The notes beneath the pieces are model-generated. The model was not told the DNA's origin. It saw nothing but the letters and a program-made list of their open reading frames with translations, and made no database searches. A stretch of 64,000 nt of DNA, from the NCBI GenBank assembly GCA_963678675.1, contig OY783198.1:17966684-18030683 (forward strand). Reading direction: 5' to 3'. Within the stretch, counting starts at the first letter, position 1. Every line of letters begins with the position of its first letter. Made by a program: the position numbers and the translations under genes. This DNA is from Xiphydria camelus. Its lineage: Eukaryota > Arthropoda > Insecta > Hymenoptera > Xiphydriidae. This document shows positions 43,525 to 56,056 of this stretch, one piece after another.

Positions 43525-43735
43525 ATGAGGCTAAACTTACTCGCCGGGAAAGAAACTTCAGTCACTATTACCTCATTATTTATGAATGTTTGAACTACGT
43601 TGATATAATATTGTACTTTGTTGTAGATACAAATGTAATCTTCAAAAAAGTTATTATACAAACATGAGTTGAAAGCTCATGGATAATGACAGTAATGATT
43701 GAAGCCTCTTTCCTGGCGAGTAAGTTTAGCCTCAT
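43525..43735. mobile_element. 211-bp palindromic MITE, ATGAGGCTAAAC family, copy 1
   Basis: ATGAGGCTAAACTTACTCGC and the inverse GCGAGTAAGTTTAGCCTCAT at the ends. GGAAAGAAACTTCAG is mirrored by TGAAGCCTCTTTCC. A copy of the same length is at 58020-58230; both sit at the border of a CCCAGGTGG-family element. Confidence 0.75.
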
Positions 43736-43823
43736 ATCCCAGGTGAAAAAATTGTATAGGTGTACATACATATATTTTGTATGTGATTCATATGTGCATT
43801 TGGTCATATCGCACATTTCCTGC

Positions 43824-44714
43824 AATAGTGTCATAACTCAAAATTGGAATTTTCACAGAAGATGACTTAAAGTAGTATGGTCACTCTCCAAAGTGATCGT
43901 TGAGTGTCCGTAAAAAAAGTCATCAAAAAACTATGATTTATAATTGAAAATTCTCTTTGTGAATTATAAAATTTATGACCATAAGAATTAGTCGATTATT
44001 TTGATTATTTTTCACTTATTATTCAAATAATGTGCCTCCTTTGACTAGCGTCTTTTTATGTGTGGCAACGCATATTATCAATGGGCTCGTGGCCCAGTAG
44101 AGAAAACCACGATACACTCAAACGTTTGAGTGTGTCGTGGGGAAAACGAGATCTGAAATGCACGCTTGAACCCACTCCACTGACGCGACGCTGCCGCATC
44201 TACTCGACGCGCTATTTCCGAACATCGAGAAGCAGAAATTAGTTATAACTAAAGTATCAAACGGTCAATAATTTTCATCAATGGGTGTAAATTTTTGTTT
44301 TTTTTCCCCGTTTTTTGGTATATTTTTTATATTTTAATCTTGGATTTTACATACAACCCCAAAGAGAAATGTGTCTTGCCCATAAGACTCTGGGTTATTT
44401 TCTACTCGGTAATTAATTTTTATCAGACATACTAAACGGTCAATCTACCCCAAATTGCACCAGGAGGTTTCTATTGATATTAGCTTGCATACATAATTAT
44501 TTCATATTTAAATCTTGGAAATCGATTCATGACCATACTACTTTAAGGTGAGTTATTACTTGTAATTTTATAAGAGTATAAGCGTCGATCATTTGTTGTA
44601 ATTCACGATTCAATCACGGCGCTTATATTCTTATAAAATGACAAGTAATAAATCATCTTTTAAAGTCAGCTTCTGTGAAAATTCTAATTTTGAGTTGTGA
44701 CGCTATTGCAGCAA
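43824..44714. mobile_element. Palindromic MITE carrying a TTAA-flanked insert
   Basis: GCAATAGTGTCATAACTCAA and GGAATTTTCACAGAAGATGA at the left mirror the inverse at 44665-44714. The centre has TATAAGAGTATAAGCG mirrored near 44625. The element at 43871-44542 interrupts the left arm at TTAA. Confidence 0.65.
43871..44542. mobile_element. 672-bp TTAA-flanked element, AGTAGTATGGTCA ends, copy 1
   Basis: Flanked by TTAA (43867-43870 and 44543-44546). Ends AGTAGTATGGTCA and inverse TGACCATACTACT. A near-identical copy starts after TTAA at 63607. Both copies contain the same 60-codon frame (44060-44242), but this follows from sequence identity and no domain is recognised. TTAA is the piggyBac target; the ends lack piggyBac's CCC. 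Confidence 0.75.
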
Positions 44715-44950
44715 ATGTGCGATATATGTGGATTATTTATGATTTCTGTATTAACCATATACGGATTATATATGAATTATACAAACATTACAAAATTTAA
44801 ATATGGTCCTTATGTGGTTAGGTTAGGTTATGAATAATATAGGTATATAAATTATATATATTTCGTATAGAAATAATATATAATTCATATATGACCAAAT
44901 CCACATATGGACATTATACAAAATACCTATATAGAACTTTTCCACCTGGG

Positions 44951-46480
44951 ATGATATAGATATATATATATCGAGAGTAAAAAGAAAAGCGACCTCTTCC
45001 GAGAGAACTTATTCGTACCGTTAGCCGTTAGGTGTATTCTCGGGCGAGCACACATATCATCGGCACACGGTGCTGCACCAATGTGTTATCTACGCACGAA
45101 AATCTAGGGTCGGCCGCACGCTCGAGTTCTACCGCGGCTAGAATTATAAAAGCGGCCCAATTTAGAGAAGCGTTCTTTCGGAAAACACGAGCCAATTTTA
45201 GGTTCCGAACCATTTAATCGCCGCCGAGTCAAACCGTCGTCCCCCGGATGATCCTCTTCGGATAAGGACGTATATATATATACGTAATGGGTATACCTAC
45301 GCAACGCGCGTATACCGGTTGCGCGGCCATTCCTTTCTTCCGGAATATCCTTGTTATTTTTTATTGCGATCCCCGTATAGGGACGGTGCTCTCCTTCCAC
45401 TCCATTCTTTACTATAACGCGTCTTTCAAGCGCGGAGAGAGAGGCATAGATTTACCTGCGTGGGATTGGGAGGCGCTGCGAAAATAGAGCGAGGGGTTAT
45501 TGTTATTCCATGTAGGTACGGTACGATAGACGAACGAGTCGAGGTTCGTATCGTCTGATTTATCGAAACATTCGTCTTAAATAAACCTGAAAGAAAAATA
45601 AATCTGCGAAGTCCTCTTAAAGTCTTAAACGAGCGTTATTCAGATTACAAAGAAAAATAAATCTACAAAATCCTTAAAGTTTTAAACGAGCATTATTAAG
45701 ATCATCCTGTCTACCGAAACGTTTGTCTTGAAATAAGCCTGAAAAGACAATAAATCCACAAAGAGAGTACTTAAAGTCTTAAACGGGCATTAGCAAGATT
45801 CCAAAGAAAAATAAATCTGCAAAATCCTTAAAGAGTTTTAAATGGGAGCATTTTATTATAAGATTCCCCAAATATTTGTATGGCACCCTGAGAAATGTCG
45901 CGAATTAATTTAATTGATTACTACAAAACGAGATGCAGTGGAAAATGGAACGCATCGCCTCGCGCGTTATACAGGTGCATCATGCGTTCCGCACGATAGG
46001 CATCTCGCTCCACCGATCGGACATACCCCCCCCCCTCCCCCTCCCTCACGACGACGCATTCCCGCAGGACTCGCACGCATCCGATATAAACCCTCCATAC
46101 GCCGAACGATTCGTCTCCATTAAATTTTCAATGCGCGTTCCACACCCGAGTAACGCTTACGCGGTCGCCGCACGTAACGCGCCGATCGCGACATACGTAC
46201 CCATACGCGCGCGGAGCGACGTTACGCCTGGTTAGCATTTCGCGGACGCCGGACGATAGGTGCGAGCGTTATAACGCGCGATAATTTATTGGCTCGTAAA
46301 TTACCGCTTTCCCGAATATAATCTTTCCGTAATTGGACGGCGGCCGTTGCGGGCGATGAGGTAGGAGTCGTGGGAGGGCAGGAGGGGGTGGCGTCTAATC
46401 CACCGGGAGCCCATACATATATGTATGTGTTTACAATATACTGCGCGCGTTTCGCGGGCGAAAACGCGTCGGGTATTGCA
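44951..46480. other. Intergenic, CpG-rich in parts, no gene recognised
   Basis: Apart from the tandem repeat at 45590-45867, no element ends or coding signature were seen. CpG-rich at 45000-45480 and 45940-46460. Confidence 0.4.
45590..45867. repeat. Diverged tandem repeat, about four units of 60-90 bp
   Basis: AAAGAAAAATAAATCTGC with TCCTTAAAGTCTTAAACGAG and a GCATTA-containing tail recurs from 45590, 45650, 45740 and 45803. One unit has an extra block (GTCTACCGAAACGTTTGTCT), which also precedes the array in diverged form. Confidence 0.65.
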
Positions 46481-46964
46481 CACGGAAAAAGTTGAATCGT
46501 AACATCTACCAAATTTGTAGTAAGTTTCGGGATAAGGCCAATTGAAGGGTTCGGGATAAGAAGGGGGGGTAGAAGCTAAAATCTCTTTAGATTTGGAATT
46601 TTCGTAATATTCGTTTGTACTGATAACGATATAGGCCACCAAAACATTTGAATTCAACAAATATAATTATTATTTACCGTTGTATAACGAAAACATTTTA
46701 TATTCTAATGCGATTTAATGCGACATTTTGAACTCAATTATCTAAGAAACTGTTGTAGGTGGCTTATATCCTTCTTATCTCGAGCCCTTCAATTTAGGAT
46801 TACGATAACTACAATTTTAGTGAAAATTATAGTACAATTTGTAAAAGTTGCGAGCGTTGCTAGAATTTTTGCTAAAATTATAATTATCGTGACAATAAAT
46901 TGGCTTTATCCCGAAATTTACCACAAATTTTGTGAATAGGTACCACGACTTATTTATTTCCGTG
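46481..46964. mobile_element. CACGGAAAA MITE, copy 3, interrupted
   Basis: Starts CACGGAAAAAGTTGAATCGT and ends TTATTTATTTCCGTG. Core ACTACAATTTTAGTGAAAAT and AATTATCGTGACAATAAATT. Split by a palindrome at 46544-46791. Confidence 0.7.
46544..46791. mobile_element. MITE with GAAGGGTTCGGGATAAG ends, nested
   Basis: GAAGGGTTCGGGATAAGAAG at 46544 mirrors CTTCTTATCTCGAGCCCTTC ending at 46791; the host MITE resumes on both sides (GGCCAATT and AATTTAGG). Confidence 0.65.
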
Positions 46965-47033
46965 TACTGCGCTCAAAAATTGAAATAATATCAAACGACA
47001 AGAACAGACATCGATTATAGCATACTTTTGATT

Positions 47034-47086
47034 CAATTTTTCCCAGACTTCCGCCATACTTTAGCCATACTTTTTTTTTTACGCGG
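47034..47086. mobile_element. Solo end of CGCGTAAAG family
   Basis: TTTTTCCCAGACTTCCGCCA with TACTTTAGCCATAC and a final TTTACGCGG matches the right arm of 41693-42741. No partner end nearby. Confidence 0.5.
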
Positions 47087-47087
47087 G

Positions 47088-47313
47088 ATAACCAAACCGT
47101 TTGGTTAAACACGAATCCTCCATCTGTTTCACTAAACTGATCACTATCTGGTTAGAATAATTACTAGACATGTAATTAAAATTACTAAACGTGTAGTTAG
47201 AATAACTCGATATTTGGTTCAACTTACTAGTATATTTTGGCTAGAATAACTTGACTCGTTTAACCAGAAGCGTTTTGCCATTCAAACCAAGTTATATTTC
47301 TCAGCGAACAAGC
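47088..47313. mobile_element. CACTGAG-family MITE, diverged copy
   Basis: AACCAAACCGTTTGGTTAAA, CCTCCATCTGTTT, GGTTAGAATAA and CAAGTTATATTTCTCAGCG follow the order of 54218-54457. The left end is missing at the junction with the CGCGTAAAG arm. Confidence 0.55.
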
Positions 47314-48967
<1,654 letters not shown>

Positions 48968-49438
48968 TCTACATCTTTTACGATAATTTCGAAATCACTT
49001 AGAAAGTGGGGCCTCCCATAGACATTCTTTAATTAATTTTTTTACTCATTTGAAATGTCAGAATGGACTTTATTCATGCTATCTTAAAATAGATGTTTTC
49101 TAAGCGAGTTCGGTTCTCAGCGAGAATCGAATACTAATGCAATATACTACCATAAACATACTAAAGCATCAGACATTTTTAGATACTTAAAAGGCCCATA
49201 TTTATAGGATTACATATTTCATAATTCGATCTGTCATATTAATAACAAATGTACAATTTTATAAAATCATGTATTGGAATTACATTTTAGCAGGGCAAAA
49301 AAAATCCATTATAAGCTAGCATGAATAAAGTTAATTCTGAAATTTCAAATCACTAAAAAATTCATTAACAAATGTATATGGGAGGCCCCACTTTCTAAGT
49401 GCTCTCCGTAAATTACCGTAAAAGATGTTGAAATGTAG
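48968..49438. mobile_element. Palindromic element, about 470 bp
   Basis: CTACATCTTTTACGATAATT and CACTTAGAAAGTGGGGCCTC mirror GAGGCCCCACTTTCTAAGTG and AAATTACCGTAAAAGATG. Inner arms continue (GAATGGACTTTATTCATGCT and AGCATGAATAAAGT). No coding content. Confidence 0.7.
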
Positions 49439-49990
49439 GGTAAAAAAATCATGAAACTTAGAAATGTCGGTTTTGAGATACAACACTTTTTATTTCCATT
49501 TTCAATAAAAAAAACGCAATATAAAGAAATAAATTTTTTTTCGAAATCACCAAAAAATACAAATATTTCATATGGATCATTTCTTCCATATTTTGTTAAT
49601 TGAAGCCGTAAATCGTGATGAAAAAACAATAATAACAGCTCAACGATTTATGGAATCGTTCTGAAAATTTAGGCCAGTTTTTATATTGATTAAAGATACT
49701 TGGAAAAAAATGAGCAACTAAATCGGAGACCCAAAAGTTTCTACTACTAAAAGTTGACATGGAATGCCCCATAAGTTTAAGTATTTTAAGAGTATTTTAC
49801 CAACTACTATAAAAATAAATATAATTTGTACGCTTCCATTCGTTATGAAATTAAAGAAACACATCAATTTGCACACGCAAGTCTGTTGGTATGCCACGTT
49901 AATCTCCCTCGTCCTCGACTTCCAAGTTCTCCTGCAGTGCTGGTTGTCAAGCCCACATGCTCTTCCTATTAACAAAGACAATAGATGTCA
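49439..49990. other. AT-rich DNA, no gene recognised
   Basis: No element ends were seen and no convincing frame. Confidence 0.35.
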
Positions 49991-50792
49991 CGATCATTCA
50001 ATCGGTATAGGTTGGTATTGCTGCAATCTCATTTCATAAATGTCTTACCTCAATCGAGAAATATCCTTTTTTTCCATGTATGGCTCAGTCTGGATCTCCT
50101 TCTGGCCTGTCCATTTCGATATGTCTTCCTTCCATCAATTGCCAATTTGAATTTTTTTCTTCTGATCACCAACCGCCTGCATCTGAAAAAAATTACGCAG
50201 TTTTAACAAAGATGAAATAGGTTTTACAATTTTTCAGTAGGTATAAATTGGTATTGCTGTTATTTAATTTCATTAATTTCCCCTACGCGTTGTCTACTTA
50301 GTCCATTTCATTTCCTTCCTGACGCCCATGGGAGGCCGAATGCATCTTCAAAGCTGGAGGTCTTCTTCTTCGTTACCTTCCTACGAACCGTTGCATCTCG
50401 CATCCTTTGCTCCATCCTTCCCATGGAGCCTCTCGCGTTTATTCCGGTTCTCGTTCAATACCTACAGGCTTTTGTTAGCTCTCGCGTCGTGTTACTTACT
50501 TGGTCGGTTACATGCTTATCCCTTATTCCTTCCACCTTTTCCTCGCTATTGTTCCAGCTCCCATTCCAGTCCGTGAACTTTAATTCCTTCGATTCCCCGA
50601 GGTATTCTTCCTTTATGTCAGGTATGCACAGCATGGCGTCTCCCAGAGCAATCTATCGTCCTGGTCTTGTGTTGTGTGTGTGTGTTAAGTATAACTGGTT
50701 AAATTAGCACGACTTACCTTTAAATTGATATCGTATCCCCTGGTTGATTATTTCTTCCACCTTATTCCTTTATCAGCGTCTTCCTCTTTGCC

Positions 50793-51012
50793 GGTACACC
50801 CTGGCTCACGGAATCTGTCGCTGGTGACTTTTTTAAACCTTATTTTTAAACGTACTAACCAGTGAACAATTAATTCTCATGCCCTCATTAGCTACGGTGA
50901 CGTCTACTCTCGTTAATGAAAGCACGAGGATTGATTAATCATTGGTTAGTACGTTTAAAAATAACATTTAAAAAAAGTCACCAGCGACAGATTCCGTGAG
51001 CCCGGGTGTACC
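50793..51012. mobile_element. 220-bp palindromic MITE, GGTACACCC ends
   Basis: GGTACACCCTGGCTCACGGA at 50793 mirrors TCCGTGAGCCCGGGTGTACC ending 51012; the inner arms CTGTCGCTGGTGACTTTTTT and ACGTACTAACCA are mirrored. It sits between two of the tandem blocks. Confidence 0.7.
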
Positions 51013-51352
51013 TTGGGAGTCTTATAATTACCGTAATAGTTGCTGATTACAGCCGCCGATTACCTCTACTTTTCTTTTAATAAGATTCCGGTTCCTCATT
51101 GGGTATCCCTTGCATTGCTCGCGCGCGACTGGTACGCGGGTGGACTTGTTAGTATGTCTGACGAGGAGCTGATCGTTCCGGCTTCCACCTCCTTCTCGCT
51201 ATTGTTCCGGAGCCCTTTTTAGTTGTTTTACTTTCTTCGATTTTCTTTGGAGAATTCTTCCTTTTCAGCAGATACGCTCGGTATGACGTTTCCGGAGCAA
51301 ATCTCACGTCTTCTTGTTGCGCTCCTTACCTAGTTGGATTAGTACGACCTAC

Positions 51353-51581
51353 CTTTATACTGATAACTTGTTTCATATTTGGTTTTCCCTTTTGGTTGCT
51401 TGTAAGCGTTCCCCTCCTTGCCGGTGAGTTCAGCAAAGCTTCCGAGCTGACACTCTCGTCCCTTAGTTGGTTGCTTCTTTATTATTCCTTCCAGAATACA
51501 TTCCTTTAGCTTCTGTTTCCCCTTCTCGGATTGTTTCTCCCTTTCAGAGCCTTCTTCCTCTTTTGTCGGCACGCGGGTGAA
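51353..51581 (-). CDS. Candidate exon of unidentified gene
   Basis: Bounded on the minus strand by a plausible acceptor (TTCTCTGCCAG before 51581) and a donor (AAAG|GTAGGT after 51353), 229 bp. One frame is open throughout: TKEEEGSEREKQSEKGKQKL then KECILEGIIKKQPTKGR and YETSYQYKG. The product is Lys/Glu-rich and low in complexity, with no domain recognised. The phase does not join directly to the first exon at 51936-52047, so another exon would be needed between them. It could be a duplicated and partly decayed exon. Confidence 0.3.
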
Positions 51582-51935
51582 CTGGCAGAGAACTTACAGA
51601 AAACCTAACCTTAAATGTCAAACTGGATGAACCAACCTTGTTAGTGTGCCTGGCGGGGGACTAATCGCACCGGCTTCCACCACCTCGCTATTGTTCCGTC
51701 TCCCTTTTTACCGTTCCTTTATTTTGTTTCCTTCGATTCCTCGGGGGATTCTTCCTTCTTGGCAGGTAATGCTCGACGTGGCGACTCCCGGAGCATAATT
51801 TTGTGCAGAAATTTCTCTCATTAAATCAAATTTAATCCACCTTCGTTATACCTAGTCCTTCAATCAAATTGAATGATTTTCTATCAAAATTTTCCAACAA
51901 AGATGTTGTAAACTTAACCTCAACCTGTCACTTAC

Positions 51936-52047
51936 CTAAATAATCCTGGCTTCTAACCCTATTTTCGTATAATTCGATATCATCGTCACTTGTGTCGGAC
52001 ATATCCGATATATCCGACACATCACTATCTTCTTTGTCAGACATCAT
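51936..52047 (-). CDS. Candidate first coding exon, acidic N-terminus
   Basis: On the minus strand, ATG at 52047 opens MMSDKEDSDVSDISDMSDTS, continues DDDIELYENRVRSQDYL and reaches a strong donor (TTTAG|GTAAGTGA). The Asp/Ser-rich repeat and the clean ATG-to-donor frame make it look like a real first exon. Acidic S-D repeats like this begin both host nuclear proteins and some transposon proteins. Downstream lie the exon-like blocks at 50000-51800. No homologue recognised. Confidence 0.4.
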
Positions 52048-52174
52048 TTTAATAATTTGCAAAAAAAAATACGGAGATAGAAAACGTCAACTCTCAAAAG
52101 TATTTAAATAATCGCGCCAGGCAAACTAATCGCCGTAGTGCGCATGTCAGTCCACACAGTTCACGCTCAGGACC

Positions 52175-52345
52175 AAGCATCGGATGGACGGTACATGAAC
52201 CGTTCCACGCACGATCCCAGCGGTGGTTGGAACGCCGCACAACACCGTACAGGGACCGTCCAGCGTACGGTTGGAACAGAATTTCTCTACTGCGCATGCC
52301 CGGTACCGTTCATGTACGGTTTTCTGCTCGGTTGGAACAAACCTT
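52175..52345. repeat. Dispersed GGTTTGTTCCAACCG repeat
   Basis: Contains several inverted and direct GGTTGGAAC/GTTCCAACC and CGTAC/GTACGG motifs. The end motif is shared with 48724. Probably a MITE upstream of the candidate gene. Confidence 0.35.
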
Positions 52346-52414
52346 TTATCTCGCCCCTGCCCGCCGCGGCCGAAAAGGGAATCCTCTCTCCTTCGTGACT
52401 GCACGAATATCTAA

Positions 52415-52630
52415 TGCCGGGTTTACACGCTTGCCGAACCTCGACAAGCCATCACAAAATCAAACGTGGGAAAGGGGCGTTTGGCTTAGCTTGTGTAGGT
52501 TTGCTAGCACTTGTGGCCGATCCGACCGAGAGTCGGTTTTTGGTACAAGTCAAAGGAAGTTTGCGGCAAGCGCTTGCGAAGCGTTTACACGTTTGTGCGT
52601 TTGTGAAGTGCCAAGCGTGTAAGCCCGGCA
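52415..52630. mobile_element. 216-bp Harbinger-type MITE with TAA duplication
   Basis: Ends TGCCGGGTTTACACGCTTG and, inverted, TGCCGGGCTTACACGCTTG, flanked by TAA (52412-52414 and 52631-52633). No ORF of interest. Confidence 0.75.
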
Positions 52631-52633
52631 TAA

Positions 52634-53199
52634 CTAACCGTTCTCCTCACGCGCGTTTGTGGAGAGAGAGGGGTGAGGGAGGGAGAGAGAGAGAGAGAGA
52701 GAGGTTTATTATTGTATATAACAATCTGTATATATAAAACAAAGTCGGGTTAGTGTTACACTATTTATAACTAAAGAACGGCTGGACACAGATTTGTTGG
52801 ATTTGTCTCCCCCGCGAATAGCAGAATAAGTATTAAAACATCTGAAAAATTTACGAAAAAAAATGCATGAAGAAAATTAATTTTCTCATACATGTTGTTT
52901 GGAGCGGCCTAGAGAAGTTTCCTCGCGTATTGGAAAGTAAGAAAATCAAGCAAAGTGAATTAAATCAATTTAAATGTAATTAAAATACATTTCATTTTTA
53001 AGTTAACACAACATTTATTGATTCTGAGGCGGTGCGAAGTTCGCCGGGTATTATATAAAATAAAGAACAATGTAAAGAAATGATATGCGGATGAGAGAGA
53101 TAATAGAAAAAAGGAAATTAAAGAACCAAACAAAGCTAGGGAAGAAAGTATACTAAAAATAAAGCAAATTGCGACATACGTGTTAGAGACGCGAGACTA
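52634..53199. other. AT-rich DNA with short (GA)n, no gene recognised
   Basis: Contains a (GA)n tract at 52682-52702. No further structure recognised. Confidence 0.35.
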
Positions 53200-53393
53200 C
53201 ACTGAAAGAGCTCTCGGTTGGGCTAACAAAATATCTTGAATGAATACGAGCCGACAAAACGTTTTCTTGGAATCGCAAAATTCTTTGGTTGATTTCACGA
53301 AGAAACTTTGATGGCAGAGCTAAACATTTGGATAATCCGACAAATATTTGTTTAGGTTATCAAGTTAACCCGACAAAATTATTTTGCTGACTA
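53200..53393. mobile_element. CACTGAAAG-ended MITE, copy 2
   Basis: Starts CACTGAAAGAGCTCTCGG and shares TGAATACGAGCCGACAAAAC and GGCAGAGCTAAACATTTGGA with the inverted copy at 40220-40406. The right terminus is degraded (CTGACTAC). Confidence 0.65.
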
Positions 53394-53522
53394 CTTTTTT
53401 TCTTAATGTACCTACCTAACAGGAATCTCTCCATTGATAAGAAAATCATATAACGCTATTTTAAAGTGATTTAAAGATGAAGAACTACGAATTTCAGCAT
53501 GAAGATCATTCCAGAAGCAGAC

Positions 53523-53526
<4 letters not shown>

Positions 53527-53572
<46 letters not shown>
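53527..53572. repeat. (GA)n microsatellite
   Basis: About 23 GA units. Confidence 0.95.
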
Positions 53573-53575
<3 letters not shown>

Positions 53576-54186
53576 AAGAGACACTGGACTCTCGGATTTC
53601 AAAGCGACACACCGACGATCGTACCGGGTTGTCCGCATCGTTTCCACGACAATACCCGGTACGGGTCCTTAACTAGATCATCGCCTCTGATCTCGAAGCG
53701 ATCCCTTGTCGAGCGGGACGCGGGGCTAGGCGGTGCATCGAAGCTCGCGATACGAACGCGGAGTCCCGCGTTCAGCGATCGGGGCGCATAGCGCGCGAGC
53801 AAACGGGGATGATCGGGGTTAATTGTGACGGCTCTATCGAATCCCCCGACAGCTGTGTTACGAATAAAGGCGTGGCGTTAACGAGGGGAGGCGATAATTA
53901 ACGTTTTCTTCGTATACCTTTCGCTTTTGACCCTTTTTTACCGACGCTGAGACGATTCTCGGAACGCTAAACGCTTTCACCAAAGATCGAACTCACGCGG
54001 AAGAGGGTTGGAAGATTTCCCACCACGTTGAACCCCTCCGCCGTATAATGCCTATACTCATACGCTCGACGAAAGATCAACCCCCTCGTCGCTCCCCGAC
54101 GAACGAGCGCGAATCTGCGCAAATATTGCCCTGAAGCTCGCTTCCGGTGCGAAAAAAATCCGAGCGAAAATGACGGGCTTTCCCGC
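53573..54186. other. CpG-rich DNA, no gene recognised
   Basis: Frames 53477-53791 (plus) and 53599-53802 (minus) are mutually antisense. No domain recognised. Confidence 0.4.
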
Positions 54187-54217
54187 GAGTCGAAAATTTA
54201 ATACCAGTTAGAGCCTA

Positions 54218-54457
54218 CATTGAGAAAAATAACTTGGTCGATCTAACCAAAATTCTGGAGATGATGACCAAACGGTTTCGTGAAATATGGATCCTCCATT
54301 TGTGTTTGTTAAACTGACCACTTTTTGGTTGAAATAACTAAACGTTTGGTTATAATAACTTGATGTTTGGTTCGACTGACCAGTATTTCAGTTAGAATAA
54401 CTAAGCACGTCTAACTAGCTGCGTTTTGTAATTTTAACCTAATTATTATTCTCGGTG
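54218..54457. mobile_element. 240-bp CACTGAG-family MITE with TA duplication
   Basis: Ends CATTGAGAAAAATAACTTGG and TTATTATTCTCGGTG, flanked by TA (54216-54217 and 54458-54459). The intact host copy reads gagtctaaatt at 4201-4211, the empty site. Several GGTTxxAATAACTAAxC repeats inside. Confidence 0.7.
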
Positions 54458-54526
54458 TAAACTTAGCGAAAGCGGACAAATCGACCACTTGTAGATCTAA
54501 ACTAATGTTAACCCCTTCGCGTCTTA

Positions 54527-54678
54527 TGCCTAGTTCAGACACGGCTAGTAATTTAGTCGAGTAGCGAATGACTGACCTACTACACTATACTACTCTACTA
54601 ATTTTGTACTGTCCGCACGCACTAAATTACTTAATTACTCGCTACTCGACTGAATTACTTGCCGTGTCTGAACAAGGC
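54527..54678. mobile_element. 152-bp palindromic MITE, GTTCAGACACGGC arms
   Basis: GCCTAGTTCAGACACGGCTA and GTCGAGTAGCGA at the left mirror TCGCTACTCGAC and TTGCCGTGTCTGAACAAGGC at the right. A TTA precedes the left end but the right flank does not match it, so the target duplication is unproven. Confidence 0.7.
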
Positions 54679-54774
54679 TTCAGGCTCCAACGTTAGTTTA
54701 GACCTACAATTAGCCGATTTTTCCGTATCCGCCAGGTTTAGGCTCACACTACATATTATTAAAATTTCGATTCG

Positions 54775-55383
54775 GGTTTGAAGCGCATGGATTCGAACAA
54801 AAACAAATGTCCGGCTCGCAGCGCGGCGCGTTTCGTGGTACGCGTATGCGCGGTGCGCTGTGTATAATGGATCTTAATCCGTATAAATTACGTCGCCGGG
54901 GCGCGCAAGAGAGAATGACGAATCGTACGGCGCGCGAGATCTCTTACGGGGAATCGAGCCCGTGCGCTACGCTCGTTATCGAAGCAAGTGCCGGGCTCTC
55001 TCGTCGTTCATTAGAGTGTCATTATTACCCCAGACAGGCGGTGTAACTCGATCAATTAGCCGCTTCGAGAGGCACATCCCGACTAGATTGAGTTAGGCTT
55101 CACACACTCGCGCACTACCCTCCCCCTCCTCCTCCTCCGCCCGGCCTTTTCTCCGCGCTCGACGCAGAAGATACGTGAAGTAATCGGTTTAGGGTTCTAA
55201 GTGCACGCGGCTGGCACTAGACTTCAGAGAACGCGCTGCTCCGCGTCGCGCTTCTATATATATACGCGTGTATCTACGCTGCGGAGCAACGCGTAGGTAT
55301 ATTCGGTGGGGGAGGCGCGCGCGTTGGCACCTATGTAAGTAGTGTCGGAATAATCTTTGGAATCTCAAGGTATACTAACAAAT
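54775..55383. other. CpG-rich DNA, no gene recognised
   Basis: No element ends or convincing coding sequence were seen. Confidence 0.4.
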
Positions 55384-55987
55384 AAACCGTCCCAGGTGTA
55401 CCTCGCTGATTTCGTTCAGTCTGATATATGTTATTCTACATCAAGATCTATAAGAGATACGTGTTTGTTTTGTATCTGCGGAAAAACATTTCTAGAGAGT
55501 GAAATTAACCCTCGAAGTTGACAGCTCCTAGGAGTGATTGCTGGTTTTCATGTACCTACTTGTAATTGATTTTTTGAAATGAAACCAAGTGGATAATAAT
55601 CTACATAAAAAATGATGAAAAATGCAATTTATTACATTTTGTGAAAGTAATTAATGAAAAAATTATAAGTAGTTGAAATTCACAGAATTGCTGTAAAAAA
55701 TCCTTATAATTTTTTAATTAACTGCCCTCATGAAATGTAATAAATTGTATTTTTCATCACTTATTATGTAGATTATTATCCACTTGGTTTCATTTCAAAA
55801 GATCAGTTGCAAGTATGTGAAAAACCAGCAATCATTCCTAGGAGTTGTCAACTTTGAGGGTTAATTTCACCCTCTAGAAATGTTTTCCGCAGTTAAAAAA
55901 ATACGTATCTTTTAAATTTTGATGTAAAATAACATAATTATGTTTATCAGAATGAACGAAATCGGCGAGATACACCTGGGACGGTTT
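55384..55987. mobile_element. Palindromic MITE, ACCGTCCCAGGTGTA ends
   Basis: AACCGTCCCAGGTGTACCTC at 55385 mirrors TACACCTGGGACGGTTT ending 55987. Arms include GATTTCGTTC and ACATTTCTAGAG. A TTAA-flanked palindrome occupies its centre. Confidence 0.7.
55509..55860. mobile_element. 352-bp piggyBac-like MITE at a TTAA
   Basis: Flanked by TTAA (55505-55508 and 55861-55864). Ends CCCTCGAAGTTGACA and, inverted, CCCTCAAAGTTGACA. Arms continue with CTCCTAGGAGTGATTGCTGG and ACCAAGTGGATAATAATCTA. Confidence 0.75.
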
Positions 55988-56056
55988 CCTTGTAAGAAAA
56001 AAATACAGTAGATATAGAACTAAATCGGCGGTTACGGAAGGAGGAATGCAGATTTA

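Larger units (their letters stand above)
43738..44950. mobile_element. CCCAGGTGG-family element, copy 4, interrupted
   Basis: Left CCCAGGTGAAAAAATTG, right GAACTTTTCCACCTGGG, with family body at 43760-43820 and 44715-44945. Interrupted by the palindrome 43824-44714. Confidence 0.7.
50000..51800. repeat. Diverged tandem blocks, exon-like on the minus strand
   Basis: Three diverged direct copies share TCCACC-x-CCTCGCTATTGTTCC (about 50525, 51185, 51675), TTCGATTCC/TTCT-x-GG-x-ATTCTTCC (about 50588, 51237, 51730) and, in the first two, GCACGACTTACCTTTA/GTACGACCTACCTTTA (about 50708 and 51342). On the minus strand the last motif gives AAAG|GTAAGT and AAAG|GTAGGT, plausible splice donors. A shorter duplicated motif (GGTTGGTATTGCTG / AATTGGTATTGCTG) lies at about 50010 and 50247. 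Consistent with tandem duplication of an exon-intron unit of the minus-strand candidate gene. Confidence 0.45.
54187..54774. mobile_element. GAGTCGAAA MITE, copy B, twice interrupted
   Basis: GAGTCGAAAATTTAATACCAG at the left and ATTAAAATTTCGATTCGG at the right match the intact copy at 4177-4354. Interrupted at 54218-54457 and at 54527-54678. Confidence 0.7.

Noticed and set aside
44060..44242. 60-codon frame found identically at 63796-63978
   Set aside because: Conservation reflects two near-identical transposon copies. No domain, no start context.
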